Counted from the stretch's first letter, positions 37,967 through 48,685 are shown. The stretch: 64,000 nt of DNA from Fuerstiella sp. (GCA_029245955.1 JAQWOH010000086.1:1-64000); one strand, 5' to 3'. Translations and numbers: made by a program. Notes: a model not told the origin generated them from the sequence alone.

Positions 37967-40900
37967 TTACGGGATGTACACGAATTCGTTCAGGTTCAAC
38001 AGCGCGTGGCAGAGCTGCATGAGTGACTGTGCTTCGGGGGTGGCGTTCATGATGTTTCTGGCCAGCGCCAGTTCCTCACCATCCGGTTCGCGCGACAAGG
38101 TACGCCTGAAGGCAAATGCAATTTGTTGGTCAGTGTCGCTGGCCGACGCATGTACGGCATCCGCCAGCGCCGTTGCCCGTTGTGCCATGAACTGGCTGTT
38201 GAGCATGAATAAAGGTTGTAACGCGACTGTCGACACGCCGCGTCGAGAGCAGCTGGCGATGCCTGTTGGAGCATCAAACATCTCCATGACCGACGGCATG
38301 CTGCTGCGTTGCTGAAACAGATAAATTGTACGACGCAGCTCATCTTCCTCACGTTCCGGCGGAACGCTCGTGCCACCGAGCGTTCGATCGAGTTCACCGG
38401 TCGCAACCAGGACTGAATCACGAATCACTTCGGCCTCCAGTCGTCGTCCGGGCCAGCGCCACAGAAGATGATTGTCAGCATCGATTGCCGCGTTGGCGGC
38501 ATCGTGTCCGCGCTGCTGCCGATAGGTGCTGGACAGAACAATGCTGCGGTGAATGTGTTTGGTGCTCCAGCCATTACTCATTAACTCGCCGGCGAGCCAG
38601 TCCAGCAGCTCAGGATGGGTCGGATGTGCACCTCTGACACCGAAGTCGCTGGGCGTCGCTACCAGGCCGCGCCCGAAGTGATACTGCCAGAGTCGGTTCA
38701 CCCAGACTCGGGAAACCAGTGGGTTCTGCGGGTCGGCGAGCCATTCAGCAAGTGCTGAACGAGGTTTGTCCCCGAGCGATTCCGGAGTGGCACCGAGTAC
38801 CTCTGGCCAGCCGCTGCTGACGACGGGACCCGGATTTCCGGCGTCGCCCCGGACCAGCATTCTGGCATCGGTGCGTTTCAATTCTGTCGGTCGCCACGGG
38901 ATCGGTCGACGATTGACTACGGGAAAACGTTTGATCTGCGGATCTCCCGTGTCGGCAGACAAATAGCCCCACGTATGAGCTTCGTTGACGGGATGGTACA
39001 ACTTCTTCTTCACCAGCGATTTTATTTCTTTGGCGTAATAGTCGTACGCTGGTTTCGGAATCCAGGTGCTGAGGTCCGTAGGGTTGTCAATGCCCGGTGC
39101 CTGCAGCGACAGGTTGCCAAGCTGTCCTTTCACGAAAAAAGCCTGCAACTGGTAATAGTCTCTCTGACTGACAGGATCGAACTTGTGATTGTGACACTGT
39201 GCACATTCCATGGTCAGCCCCAGCATTACGCTGCCTGTTGCATTAACGATATCAACTAACACATCGTTGCGCTGAATGGCATCGTCTTCCTGATTGCCGC
39301 TTATGCGAGCGGCACCAAGAAATCCCGTGGCGATCAGGTTTTCGTCGGAATACGGCTGCAACTCGTCGCCCGCCAGTTGCTCTTTCAGGAATCGATCGTA
39401 TGGCTTATCGCTGTTGAAACTGTCGATGACATAGTCACGGTATCGCCATGCGTACGGACGCACAAAATCGTGCTGATAGCCCTGACTTTCTGCCCACCGT
39501 GCCAGGTCGAGCCAGTAGCGTCCCCAGCGTTCACCATAATGAGGTGAATCCAACAGTTGTTCCACCAGAGTTTCATAGGCCGTTGACGAATGGTCACTGA
39601 TGAATTCGTCGGCCTGCTCCGGGGTTGGGGGCAGACCGATCAGATCCAGATACAACCGCCGCACAATTGTCTGCCGCGACGCTTCAGGAGAGGGGTGAAC
39701 ACCGGCCCTGACGTGGGCCCTCTGGATGAACGCATCAATGGGTGTGGCAATCCACTCATCGGTCGACGTTTGCGGAACATTGGGCCGAACGATCGGCTGG
39801 AACGCCCAGTGGTCGGATTCAACGCGAGGTGGCGGCAATAGCCGGTCGTCCCACTTCATTCCCTGATCAATCCACGCGCTCAGCATCGCGACCTGCTGTG
39901 CAGTCAACGGCTTGGCGCCGCCTGGTGGCATGCGGCCATCCTCCGACGGCATCGCAATAACATCAATCAGGCGACTGTGCCGACTCTGCCCAGGCTCGGC
40001 AATGATCGTTCCGGTGCTGTATCCGAGCAGTTCCCGATGAACGTCTAGGCGATGTCCCGAATCCGGATTGGGACCGGAATGACACCTGAAGCAACGGGAC
40101 TTCAGTAGCGGGTAGACTTCTGTTGTAAAGTCAACGGCCCCGTTCCACTGTATTCGATTGTGTGCCCGGGACTCTGCCTCAACAATTTGAGCGGTGGCTG
40201 CGTCAAGTACACTGGTCCACGACTGTCCTAACAGCAGGTTGTCGATCTTTATTCGGTCGTCCGATTCCGTTTTCAGTCCGGTCGAGAACCCAATCCACTG
40301 TACCAGGCTGAGGCTTTGGACGCCGGAAACAGATACCGACGGTGTCGTGAGGTCGGATGGCTTCGGGTCAATCCACAGATCAAGACGGCTGTATTCTGCG
40401 CGGTCTTCGGATCTGGGTTTTGACAGTCGGCCGACAAGTCGGTAGGTGCGATCCGGCTGTAACTCAACCCTGCTCCACGCCGTGTTGGCTGATCCCACTC
40501 GGATCATGAAAACGTTGCGGCCCTGCATTGGGCCTCGGTCTGCGATATGAACCCCGATGTTCGGTACGTTGTTCGCGTGCGTCGATCGGTCGCCACCGTC
40601 GAGCCGGTCCAGCCACAGCACAAAGAACTCCGGGTCCACTTCCTGTTTCTGTGCCGGGTTACTGTGATAGTGCAGGTCAAAACGTACGAAGATTTCCCTG
40701 CAGGACAACGGATTCAGTAAACGACGTCGCAGTGGGTTATTTCGTGCACCCGTGCCCCGAATCTCCAGAGCACGCTGGGCCGTTTCCTTTGAATCTGTTC
40801 CTGATCCCCGACGAGTTTCAGTGATGGTCGGGACGGCGGTGCGTGAAACCTGCCATGGTTCTTTCCATCCGTGGCCCTGATCTGCGTTACGAAGGCGCCC

Positions 40901-41077
40901 CGTGGGATAATCAAAGGTGTCGTAGACCACCGGAGCTGATGACGCTTTGACGCTCGCAGTGTCCTGATTTGCATCCTGAGCACGTAATGGAACCGCAATC
41001 ACACAGGTGAGAACTGCAGCAGTGGTGAGTCGCTGCAGGAATATCAAAAATGTGCAGTGCAGAGGGTATTCGTACAC
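37967..41077 (-). CDS. LamG-like + PSCyt1 + DUF1549 + DUF1553 protein
   Basis: A 1036-residue secreted protein. After the signal region ([13 protein letters not shown]), residues ~50-290 look like a concanavalin/LamG-type sandwich. The planctomycete cytochrome domain has S-R-C-F-R-C-H near residue 335 (c-type haem site), M-P-P-G-G and A-W-I-D-Q-G-M. DUF1549 follows with [10 protein letters not shown] and [15 protein letters not shown], including a second [11 protein letters not shown] site near residue 625. DUF1553 occupies the C-terminus, with [15 protein letters not shown] and S-S-T-Y-R-Q. Function is unknown; a role in complex glycan use is a common inference. Confidence 0.92.
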   Translation of the reverse strand: MYEYPLHCTFLIFLQRLTTAAVLTCVIAVPLRAQDANQDTASVKASSAPVVYDTFDYPTGRLRNADQGHGWKEPWQVSRTAVPTITETRRGSGTDSKETAQRALEIRGTGARNNPLRRRLLNPLSCREIFVRFDLHYHSNPAQKQEVDPEFFVLWLDRLDGGDRSTHANNVPNIGVHIADRGPMQGRNVFMIRVGSANTAWSRVELQPDRTYRLVGRLSKPRSEDRAEYSRLDLWIDPKPSDLTTPSVSVSGVQSLSLVQWIGFSTGLKTESDDRIKIDNLLLGQSWTSVLDAATAQIVEAESRAHNRIQWNGAVDFTTEVYPLLKSRCFRCHSGPNPDSGHRLDVHRELLGYSTGTIIAEPGQSRHSRLIDVIAMPSEDGRMPPGGAKPLTAQQVAMLSAWIDQGMKWDDRLLPPPRVESDHWAFQPIVRPNVPQTSTDEWIATPIDAFIQRAHVRAGVHPSPEASRQTIVRRLYLDLIGLPPTPEQADEFISDHSSTAYETLVEQLLDSPHYGERWGRYWLDLARWAESQGYQHDFVRPYAWRYRDYVIDSFNSDKPYDRFLKEQLAGDELQPYSDENLIATGFLGAARISGNQEDDAIQRNDVLVDIVNATGSVMLGLTMECAQCHNHKFDPVSQRDYYQLQAFFVKGQLGNLSLQAPGIDNPTDLSTWIPKPAYDYYAKEIKSLVKKKLYHPVNEAHTWGYLSADTGDPQIKRFPVVNRRPIPWRPTELKRTDARMLVRGDAGNPGPVVSSGWPEVLGATPESLGDKPRSALAEWLADPQNPLVSRVWVNRLWQYHFGRGLVATPSDFGVRGAHPTHPELLDWLAGELMSNGWSTKHIHRSIVLSSTYRQQRGHDAANAAIDADNHLLWRWPGRRLEAEVIRDSVLVATGELDRTLGGTSVPPEREEDELRRTIYLFQQRSSMPSVMEMFDAPTGIASCSRRGVSTVALQPLFMLNSQFMAQRATALADAVHASASDTDQQIAFAFRRTLSREPDGEELALARNIMNATPEAQSLMQLCHALLNLNEFVYIP

Positions 41078-41396
41078 AAGCCGATTTCAAATGTGGTATT
41101 AGGCAGGACGTTGTGCGTGATTCGGAACGACAGACTAAAGATTATAACAGGAAAGGTCCGGTGGTCGCGACAGTCAGGAGCCTGGGCTGAGTGATTGACT
41201 GGTCTGTATCAAACAAAGTTTCTTCTTTGTCGAATCCAGTTGGTTCCTGAGCAGATGGAGATGCTGAGGGCTCATGGATCGGCTCTCTCGGTCTCTGCCC
41301 ACGTGCGGGCGATGATGGTTACCGCTTGTTGATCGGGCCGTTCCATCTGATATCATCAAATCTGTGTAATCCCGGTACCATGAGTGAAAACCAAAC

Positions 41397-42395
41397 ATGT
41401 ACGAACTGTTGCGATCGGCCGCCGGCCTGCTTGTGTTTCTGGGTGTTTCGACCGGCGTGGTCGCACACGACGTTTCTGAGCCTCGACTGCTGGAAGTTCG
41501 TCGAATCTGGGACCAGGCTCCGCATAATGCATTTACGGACCTGATGCGGCATGATGGTCTGTGGTACTGTGTGTTTCGCGAAGGCAGCAAGCATGTGTCA
41601 CCGGACGGATCACTGCGACTGATCACGTCGGAGGATGGCGTCACATGGGACTCATTGGCGCTGATTTCTCACCCGACCGACGATCTGCGGGATGCCAAAC
41701 TGTCACTGACGCCGGACGGTGGCTTTTTGCTGAACGGAGCGGGTATGCAGGCAGACATGCCAACTCGTTATCATTCGATGTCGTGGCTGTCGGCAGATCA
41801 AGGCCGTTCATGGGATGATGGCCGCAGAATCGGTGAACCCGGTTTCTGGTTGTGGCGAACACAGTGGCATCACGGCACCGCGTATTCGATGGGTTATGAA
41901 ACCTATCGCGATCGGTCGAAGAGAACTCTGCGGCTATACAGAAGCAGTGATGGGAAAGTCTACGAGCCATGGGTCAGGACGGTCAACGTACCCAACGGCG
42001 TCGGCGAGGATCGAGTTTTGTTCCTTGAAGATGGGACTGCCCTGTGTCTGTTACGACATGAAACCGGAACAAAAAACGGACTGCTGGGAACATCCGGACC
42101 GCCGTATCAGGAATGGACATGGAAGGAGCTCAGCCTTCGTATCGGCGGTCCGAACATGATGCAACTGCCCGATGGTCGTATCCTGGCAGCGACTCGGCTC
42201 TACGCTCCGCGCACGCGAACGTCACTCTCATGGATCGATCCTGAAGCCGGCACTATGACGGAATGTCTTGAGTTGCCGTCCGGCGGTGATACAAGTTACG
42301 CGGGCATGGTGCTGCATGAGGGTGTTGTGTGGATCAGTTACTATTCTTCGCATGAAGAAAAAACATGCATTTATCTCGCGAAAGTGAAGCCGTAG
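41397..42395 (+). CDS. Secreted sialidase-like (BNR/Asp-box) propeller protein
   Basis: A 332-residue protein with signal peptide (L-V-F-L-G-V-S-T-G-V-V-A, cut near A-H-D). Asp-box-like repeats are clear: I-T-S-E-D-G-V-T-W, L-S-A-D-Q-G-R-S-W and Y-R-S-S-D-G-K-V-Y. The family pattern is that of exo-sialidase-like propellers, but the F-R-I-P motif of true sialidases is not present; instead W-Y-C-V-F-R-E-G occupies the equivalent early position. It may therefore be a glycan-binding or differently specific hydrolase. It is transcribed divergently from the DUF1549/DUF1553 gene, 319 nt apart. Confidence 0.75.
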   Translation: MYELLRSAAGLLVFLGVSTGVVAHDVSEPRLLEVRRIWDQAPHNAFTDLMRHDGLWYCVFREGSKHVSPDGSLRLITSEDGVTWDSLALISHPTDDLRDAKLSLTPDGGFLLNGAGMQADMPTRYHSMSWLSADQGRSWDDGRRIGEPGFWLWRTQWHHGTAYSMGYETYRDRSKRTLRLYRSSDGKVYEPWVRTVNVPNGVGEDRVLFLEDGTALCLLRHETGTKNGLLGTSGPPYQEWTWKELSLRIGGPNMMQLPDGRILAATRLYAPRTRTSLSWIDPEAGTMTECLELPSGGDTSYAGMVLHEGVVWISYYSSHEEKTCIYLAKVKP

Positions 42396-43414
42396 GAATT
42401 CGGCACCAACTTAATGAGTTTGGCGGGACTGCAACGAATAAGCTCGACTGCACGCCATTGTTCATGATCCTGCCGTTCAGCCAGGCTACCGGCAACGATC
42501 GAAATTCGGAGCACTTCTACCGTCAGACGAGGCCATTAGCGGCTCGCACCCGCGGGCTCCTGATTGGTGCTGGCAGAGCAGGAAGGTCCTGTTTCAACAG
42601 TGCGCGGCATGTCACCTGTTGTCATGTTTAACACGGCCTGGTGTGGCCAGTCTTCCGTCGATCATCAACTCTGGTGGACTCGGGCGGCCTGACGCAGGTG
42701 TCTTGGGAGCGTGGCCGGCGATTGGTTCCGTTTTCCCAACCTGGTAGAGTGACAATGCTGTCAGCTCAGTGTCGTGCACTGAATCTTCATTGGCGCATAA
42801 AAAAACGGTCGGTGAGTTTCCGTCGCAAACAGAGTGCTCACCAACCGCCGGATCTGATGAACGGACATTGATGTGCGCACATCGATGTGCAGATGTCATA
42901 TTGTCATCCAAATACGTGGCCACTTGTTTCTGAGTGAATTTTCACGTTTTAAGATATCCATTGTTCCTCTGTACAGGATTCTTCCAGCCGCATGACCGAA
43001 CCCAGTGGCGAATCGTCTGCTCACGGAAAGGAAGCGGAGTCCTGCCAACGTGGGATTTTGAACGCCTCGCGGCTGATTGTCGGGTATACGTTTCCCGAGA
43101 ATCCGCAACCGTGAGCTAATTTAAAGCGGTCACCAAACAAATCTGTACCATGATTCCCGACCGCGACCCCACGTCCGCGGAATAGAGCCGGTTACTGCTG
43201 CACAGGCAGCCAGGAACCGGGCCATGAGTTCACGCCGTTCAAGAGTACTGAGAAACGCAGCTCACGGTCATGCGACGTGTTGGAAGATACGCCACAATGA
43301 TCAGCTCCAGGAAAACACAAACAGCAAGTCTATGCCGCGTGGCTGCATGCAATGTTGCTGGTGTTGCGCCAGTGCCGGCATCATCAGGCGACTTTGTCGA
43401 ACCTGGCTTGACCG
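42396..43414. other. Gene-poor 1-kb stretch with a possible cytochrome relic
   Basis: No intact gene. The only family-like signal is at about 42574-42615 on the plus strand, where one frame reads Q-S-R-K-V-L-F-Q-Q-C-A-A-C-H, as in the start of a c-type haem domain, followed soon by a stop. Short ORFs on the minus strand have no recognisable motif. It probably contains decayed sequence and the 3' flanks of two convergent genes. Confidence 0.35.
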
Positions 43415-44788
43415 TCAGACAATTTCATGGATGGGTTCAATTCCCGGATCGACCAGGTAGCGTGGCACGCCGCTCAAGTCAAACAGCCGCGTTCCATTCA
43501 GGTCCAGTCCCACGTTCTGGTATAGCGTGGCAAAAACCTCCTGAAATTTCACCGGTCGCTTTTCAGCATATTCACCGTTTGAGTTCGTTGCACCGACGAC
43601 CTGCCCGGTCCGCATGCCCCCGCCCGCCATCATTGCACAGGAAACGCGCGGCCAGTGATCGCGACTTGAACGGGTGTTGATCTTTGGTGTTCGTCCAAAC
43701 TCACCCCAGACGACCACCGAAACGTCCTTGTCCAGGCCGCGTTCGTGCAGGTCAGTAATGAGCGCTGAAAGTCCCTGGTCAAGCAACGGGAATTCCTGAC
43801 GTGAACGCGGAAAATTCATGCCGTCGCCGCCGTGCCAGTCCCAGCGACTGTAGTTCAATGATACGAATCGTGCACCGGCTTCCACCAGTCGCCGTGCGAT
43901 ACAGAAATTTTCGATCATCTTCGGTGCACCGTCACGCTGAAATTTCTCGATGCTCTGTCCGTATCTGGCAAGGATTTTCGGATCCTCCTTCGAAAGATCG
44001 ATCGCGTCTGCGAGTTTCGAGTCAGTCAGGATGCCCATCGCCTGCTGCTCGTAGACATCCATGTTGGTCATCATACCGCTGGTATCGACATTTCTTTTGA
44101 AACGATCGAGGGAGTGTCGCAGGCCGCGTCGGTCCTGCAGCCGTTCCAGGCTGATACCCTGCAATACCATATTGTCGGCGGAGCTACGCGCCTTTTTGCC
44201 TACCATGTTGAACGGAGAGTGAGACGTTCCCAGAAAGCCACCGGTACCCGGTTCGCCCCAGGTGCGGTTGCCGGTCTGGTACATCAACGCGACGTTGGCT
44301 GGCACAGCCTGATTGACCTGCTGCTGCAGGCTGGATACCCAGGCACCGCCCGACGGCCAGCCGCCCGGTGGTGCGGGACTGCCGAAACGCCGCCCGGTCA
44401 TGCATTGGTACGCGTCGTGCCGACCATCGGCATCCGCGATGGAACGGATCGGTATGAATTTGTCCATCATGGATGCCATGCGTGGAAATAATTCGCAGAT
44501 GTCGATTCCCGGCACGTTCGTCGGGATCGGGTTGAATTCGCCACGAATCTCTTTCGGGGCGTTTGGCTTCGGGTCCCACAGATCGATGTGCGACGGTCCG
44601 CCTGGCAGATAGATATTGATAATGGCTTTATGTGAACTGCCGCTTTCTGCGTCGGCTTCCGCACGAAGCGCTTGTGGCAGCGACAGGCCCCCCAGGGCCA
44701 TACCACCGACTTTAAGAAAATTGCGCCGAGAAACGCCGTCACACATCCTGTTTGAACGGCCGCTCGATCGTCCGTATATTGTCAACAT
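43415..44788 (-). CDS. Second DUF1501 protein, Tat signal
   Basis: Start placed at ATG 44788 (457 residues), because members of this family typically begin M-L-T-I-x-G and continue to a twin-arginine-like signal, here V-S-R-R-N-F-L-K-V-G-G-M-A-L-G-G-L-S-L; upstream codons do not fit. The family signature reads I-Y-L-P-G-G-P-S-H-I-D-L-W-D-P-K-P near residue 60, and the C-terminal metal-site-like motifs are V-V-W-G-E-F-G-R-T-P and S-R-D-H-W-P. It should be exported folded to the periplasm. Unlike the copy at 36462-37868, it has no adjacent DUF1549/DUF1553 partner. Function unknown. Confidence 0.92.
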   Translation of the reverse strand: MLTIYGRSSGRSNRMCDGVSRRNFLKVGGMALGGLSLPQALRAEADAESGSSHKAIINIYLPGGPSHIDLWDPKPNAPKEIRGEFNPIPTNVPGIDICELFPRMASMMDKFIPIRSIADADGRHDAYQCMTGRRFGSPAPPGGWPSGGAWVSSLQQQVNQAVPANVALMYQTGNRTWGEPGTGGFLGTSHSPFNMVGKKARSSADNMVLQGISLERLQDRRGLRHSLDRFKRNVDTSGMMTNMDVYEQQAMGILTDSKLADAIDLSKEDPKILARYGQSIEKFQRDGAPKMIENFCIARRLVEAGARFVSLNYSRWDWHGGDGMNFPRSRQEFPLLDQGLSALITDLHERGLDKDVSVVVWGEFGRTPKINTRSSRDHWPRVSCAMMAGGGMRTGQVVGATNSNGEYAEKRPVKFQEVFATLYQNVGLDLNGTRLFDLSGVPRYLVDPGIEPIHEIV

Positions 44789-45336
44789 CGATAGCAACTC
44801 CGCAGCGGGACGAAAAACGTCAGAACCCTGTTTAATGATAGCGGGAACGCGCACCAAACGTCAATTCGTTCCTGCTCAGAATGGTGTCCGCTACGGGCCA
44901 TTGTTGATCGTCGGCGTGCTGGTGCTGGCAGAATTAACGTAAGCCGGAATTCCGGTTTGGTGTAGGCAGGTGAGGAATACTTTCAGGATTACTCTGGTGG
45001 TGACATTGATATGTCGGGACAGGCGTCTGAACTTTGGTCCTGCTGTGTTCCGGGATTTCATCTGACTATTTCTAAATGGCCGGGAAACTTCGTGTGACGA
45101 GGTCTGCGAAGCCTTTCGATGAGGTGTCCGCCGATGAGTCGCACATGTTTCGAAGTGAGCACTTCATTCGTCCGGGTCCGTCTGGGCAGGTTTGTGTTGC
45201 CTTGCTTCCTCGAGTTCACGACTAGGGCAGCAGCCGACTCGGAAATTGACCTTGCTGCTAACGCGTGATACTTGATAGCCGCCGCGTAACAGACGACATT
45301 GTCTCGTTTCGTATCCTTAAATGCTAAGGGAGAATC
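44789..45336. other. Divergent intergenic region, DUF1501 / sulfatase
   Basis: About 550 nt between two divergently transcribed genes. No gene of its own is supported; a 161-codon minus ORF ending at 45058 runs 207 nt into the sulfatase gene, has no family features and is treated as a shadow. The sulfatase ribosome-binding site (AAGGGAGAA) lies at its right end. Promoters for both genes are expected but were not assigned. Confidence 0.4.
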
Positions 45337-46764
45337 GTGATCAAACAGTTTTGCCGTTGCTTCCTCTATGTCGCCTTTCTGTGCTGTACCACGATTTCGC
45401 ACGCAGCAGTCCCGCAGTCGCCCAATCTGCTGCTGTTCATGGCGGACGACATGACCTATACCGATCTGGGTTGCTACGGACACCCGGATGTGAAGACACC
45501 GCACATTGATCGCCTGGCGCGTCAGGGGTTGCGTTTCACTCACTGTTACAACGCTGCCCCCACCTGTTCACCATTGCGACAGAGTCTGTTTACCGGAATG
45601 TATCCCGTGCGTAACGGGGCCCATCCGAATCACAGTCGCGTTTACGAAGGTGTGAAGTCGCTTCCTCATTATTTGCGACCACTCGGATATCGGGTCGCGA
45701 TCGTTGGGAAGAGACACGAGGCCCCTGCTTCGGCCTTTCCGTTTGAGATGCTCGGCGGTAGTCATGGTGATGGCGGCAGGACGCCTGCCGGTGCGGACCT
45801 GCCGCTGGAAAGAACACGCGAATTCATGGACCGAGACACGCAGCATCCATGGTGTCTGGTCGTGACATCCAACCAGCCGCACACGCCCTGGAATCGGGGG
45901 GATTCATCGCAGTACGATCCGGACAAACTCTTCGTGCCTCCGTACCTGGTCGACACGCCGGTGCTGCGCGAAGCGCTGTCGAAGTACTACGCAGAGATTA
46001 CCTATATGGACGGACAGGTCGGTACGATTCTGGAACACCTGAGAGATTCGGGCCAGGAGCGGAATACAGTAGTCTTGTGGCTCAGCGAACAGGGATCTCA
46101 GCTGCCATTCGGCAAGTGGACGTGCTACGACACCGGCATTCATGCCGCGGCCATTGTGCGTTGGCCCGAACAGGTGAATCCCGGCACCGAATCCGGCGCT
46201 CTGCTCAGTTACGTCGACGTAGTACCGACATTCGTTGAAATTGCGGGTGGTCAGCTGAACGTAGTCGACGGTAAATCATTCGCACCTTTGCTTCGTGGCG
46301 AGTCCAGCGTTCATAACGATGTCGTCTTCAGTGTGAACACAACTCGGGGCATCTATCACGGATCAGAAGCATTCGGGATTCGCTCGGCGACTGACGGTCG
46401 GTGGCTGTATATTCGAAACCTGCATTCAGAGAACGAGTTTCAGAATATGGTGACGCATCGGGACACTGTTTATGCGTCATGGCGAACGGTGGATTCTGAC
46501 TTCGCTCGACAAAGACTGAATTCGTACGTAAGACGTGCGCCCGAAGAGCTATACAACCTTGCGGACGATCCCTGGTGCCTGTCAAATCACGCCTCCGCAC
46601 CCACTCACCGCGATCACCTGACCAGATTGTCCGCACAAATGGATGTCTGGATGAAGCAGCAGGGGGATTCCGGCGATGCCACAGAACGCGGGGCAGAATC
46701 TCGACAGCCCAGGCAGAAGCCGTGGTCCAAAAACGGCGAGTATGCCCGTCAGGCGGAAAAGTAA
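45337..46764 (+). CDS. Secreted sulfatase (N-sulfoglucosamine sulfohydrolase-like)
   Basis: Starts at GTG 45337, with AAGGGAGAA just upstream (475 residues). A signal peptide ends near S-H-A-A. The sulfatase core is clear: L-L-F-M-A-D-D near residue 33 (metal Asp pair), then C77-S-P-L-R81, the C-x-P-x-R site whose Cys becomes formylglycine, and T-G-M-Y-P. The usual G-K-W-H is replaced by G-K-R-H near residue 123. P-H-T-P-W and a C-terminal E-E-L-Y-N-L-A-D-D-P-W are also typical. It hydrolyses sulfate esters or N-sulfates on glycans in the periplasm. Convergent with the TRAP genes (53 nt gap). Confidence 0.9.
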   Translation: MIKQFCRCFLYVAFLCCTTISHAAVPQSPNLLLFMADDMTYTDLGCYGHPDVKTPHIDRLARQGLRFTHCYNAAPTCSPLRQSLFTGMYPVRNGAHPNHSRVYEGVKSLPHYLRPLGYRVAIVGKRHEAPASAFPFEMLGGSHGDGGRTPAGADLPLERTREFMDRDTQHPWCLVVTSNQPHTPWNRGDSSQYDPDKLFVPPYLVDTPVLREALSKYYAEITYMDGQVGTILEHLRDSGQERNTVVLWLSEQGSQLPFGKWTCYDTGIHAAAIVRWPEQVNPGTESGALLSYVDVVPTFVEIAGGQLNVVDGKSFAPLLRGESSVHNDVVFSVNTTRGIYHGSEAFGIRSATDGRWLYIRNLHSENEFQNMVTHRDTVYASWRTVDSDFARQRLNSYVRRAPEELYNLADDPWCLSNHASAPTHRDHLTRLSAQMDVWMKQQGDSGDATERGAESRQPRQKPWSKNGEYARQAEK

Positions 46765-46817
46765 AGACCGCATCAATCGGGCTGTCTTCGTCGATGCCAC
46801 CGTACTGGCTGCTGAAT

Positions 46818-48092
46818 TCAGTTGGCCAGCAGATTCGGCAGCCACAGGCTGAATGCGGGGAAAAATGTGATCAGCAGCAACGTGATCAGCAATGGGATCA
46901 GAAACGGAACTGTGCCACGAATCACCTGCTGAACTGTTGCGCCTGTCACAGAGCTCAACACATACAACACCAGTCCCACGGGTGGCGTCAACAGGCCCAG
47001 CACCAGATTCAGGATCATGACGATGCCCAGTTGCAGCGGATCGATACCAAATGCTGTTGCGGCTGGCAGCAACACGGGAACTGTAATTAACAGACCCGCT
47101 ACTGGTTCCAGCAGCATGCCGGTCACAAGCAGGGCGACATTGATTAACAGCAGAAACACATAACGATTGTCGGTCAGCCTCAACATGGCTTCCGTGACCG
47201 CCTGCGGTCCTTGTTCGAGTGCAATTACCCAGCCGAACAGTCCAGCTGCTGCCACGATCAGCATGATTGATCCGGTTGTCGAAGCAGTCTTTACCAGCAC
47301 GCCGTGAAAATCTCTGAACGACAGTGACCTGTAGCAGATGCCCAGAAACAGGACCCACATCACTGCCGCCGCAGCCGCTTCAGTGGGAGTAAACACACCA
47401 CCCAGAATTCCTCCCAGAATAATCACCGGTGTCAGCAATACCGGCAGCGCGGCAAGAACTGCGGTTTTAAGTGGGATTCGCGGAGCGGCGGCCTCGTCAC
47501 GCAGGGGATTACGGCGAGCATCCGCAAACACGAACGCACACAGAATGGCCGTCAGGACCAGGGCCGGCAGGACGCCGGCAAAAAACAGTGACCCGACTGA
47601 AACGCCCGCCGTTACGGCATACACGATTGCGGGAATACTGGGCGGCATAATCGGGCCGATTAAAGAAGAGGCTCCGGTCAGTCCCAAAGCGAAACCTTCG
47701 TCGTAGCCGCGTTTCTTCATGGCCGGCACCAGCACGGAACCCAGACCGGCTGCGTCGGCAATCGCCGCACCGCTCATCCATGAAAACAACAGGCTGCTGA
47801 TGACGTTGACGTATCCCAGACTGCCGGGGATTCTGCCAAACAGACACAACAGCATTCGGAACAGTCGATCTGCCAGACCACCAACATTGCTCAGGTAACC
47901 GGTCATGATAAACAGCGGCACTGCCAGCAACGGGAACGAATCGATGGGAGACATGGACTGCTGGAGAGCCGTTCCCAGCGTAAAAGGAGACCAGACGAAA
48001 TACACCAGACACGGCAGTAACATACTGATTGCCACCGGCACCCGAATGAACAGCAGCACCAGCATAGCCAGAATTAATGCGGCCAGAATCAT
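46818..48092 (-). CDS. dctM: TRAP transporter large permease (DctM)
   Basis: A 424-residue, almost wholly hydrophobic protein with about 12 membrane spans. It shows the DctM family motifs: P-L-F-I-M-T-G-Y-L near residue 58, W-M-S-G-A-A-I-A-D-A-A-G-L-G near residue 107, I-G-P-I-M-P-P-S-I-P near residue 148, and G-V-F-T-P-T-E-A-A-A-A-A-V near residue 225. It forms the ion-coupled translocation unit for a carboxylate-bearing solute. The gene overlaps dctQ by 4 nt and is the last of the P-Q-M operon, so the order is the standard one. Confidence 0.95.
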   Translation of the reverse strand: MILAALILAMLVLLFIRVPVAISMLLPCLVYFVWSPFTLGTALQQSMSPIDSFPLLAVPLFIMTGYLSNVGGLADRLFRMLLCLFGRIPGSLGYVNVISSLLFSWMSGAAIADAAGLGSVLVPAMKKRGYDEGFALGLTGASSLIGPIMPPSIPAIVYAVTAGVSVGSLFFAGVLPALVLTAILCAFVFADARRNPLRDEAAAPRIPLKTAVLAALPVLLTPVIILGGILGGVFTPTEAAAAAVMWVLFLGICYRSLSFRDFHGVLVKTASTTGSIMLIVAAAGLFGWVIALEQGPQAVTEAMLRLTDNRYVFLLLINVALLVTGMLLEPVAGLLITVPVLLPAATAFGIDPLQLGIVMILNLVLGLLTPPVGLVLYVLSSVTGATVQQVIRGTVPFLIPLLITLLLITFFPAFSLWLPNLLAN

Positions 48093-48685
48093 TCGCCCTG
48101 CTCCAGTTCCAGATGAAAACCTTTCTCTTCGACCGCGCTATCACGCGAAGTCGGACGTCCTGTCGCCAGCACCTGCAGCAGGTTGACGACGGAATGTATG
48201 GCCATTAGCAACATTCCCACGCTGACCGCGCCGTACCACCAGGATTTGGGGATCTCCAGTGAAGGTGATCCTACTCTGCCCATGTACCACACGAAGTGAC
48301 GGCCGCCAACCAGTAACAGCAGACAGGTCGCCGTGACGATGACGTGGCTCATACACTCCAGCCACACCTGTCCGCGAACACTAAGCCGATGAGAGAGCAA
48401 ATCGACCGTAATATGTCGACCTTCCGCCATCACAAACGCAGCGGCGACAAAGGTCATCCAGACCAAAGCCAGTCGAGCCACTTCCTCGCTCCACGAAAAC
48501 GGTGTGCCGAAGAAGTAGCGGGCGAATACCTGAGTTCCCATCGTGCTCACGATCACGAACAGAAAAAGGGCCGCCAGAGTCTGTTCTGCAAGACTCATCC
48601 AGCGGACCAGCCCGGCAAACGGGACAGGTGGTACGGCGGAAGCACTGCGTGGCATTTCAGGCTGCGGCGTGTTTGTGTCACTCAT
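48089..48685 (-). CDS. dctQ: TRAP transporter small permease (DctQ)
   Basis: A 198-residue protein with four membrane helices, beginning near residue 30 with L-A-A-L-F-L-F-V-I-V, and the DctQ hallmark F-S-W-S-E-E-V-A-R-L-A-L-V-W-M-T-F near residue 60, followed by R-H-I-T-V-D. It pairs with DctM to form the membrane part of the transporter. It overlaps dctP by 4 nt upstream and dctM by 4 nt downstream, so translation is probably coupled. The N-terminal ~25 residues are Pro-rich and cytoplasmic. Confidence 0.93.
   Translation of the reverse strand: MSDTNTPQPEMPRSASAVPPVPFAGLVRWMSLAEQTLAALFLFVIVSTMGTQVFARYFFGTPFSWSEEVARLALVWMTFVAAAFVMAEGRHITVDLLSHRLSVRGQVWLECMSHVIVTATCLLLLVGGRHFVWYMGRVGSPSLEIPKSWWYGAVSVGMLLMAIHSVVNLLQVLATGRPTSRDSAVEEKGFHLELEQGE

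Noticed and set aside
42574-42615. Possible c-type haem site Q-S-R-K-V-L-F-Q-Q-C-A-A-C-H
   Set aside because: A single short motif with a stop soon after and no flanking similarity; mentioned in the gap entry but not called as a pseudogene.
43433-43446. tRNA-like T-arm sequence (GGGTTCAATTCCCG)
   Set aside because: It lies inside the C-terminal codons of the DUF1501 gene, and no acceptor, D- or anticodon stem fits around it.
45058-45543. 161-codon minus-strand ORF before the sulfatase
   Set aside because: It overlaps the first 207 nt of a clear sulfatase gene on the other strand and has no family motif or signal.
46582-47358. 258-codon minus-strand ORF spanning the sulfatase-TRAP junction
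   Set aside because: It overlaps both dctM and the sulfatase and lacks any hydrophobic or catalytic pattern of its own.
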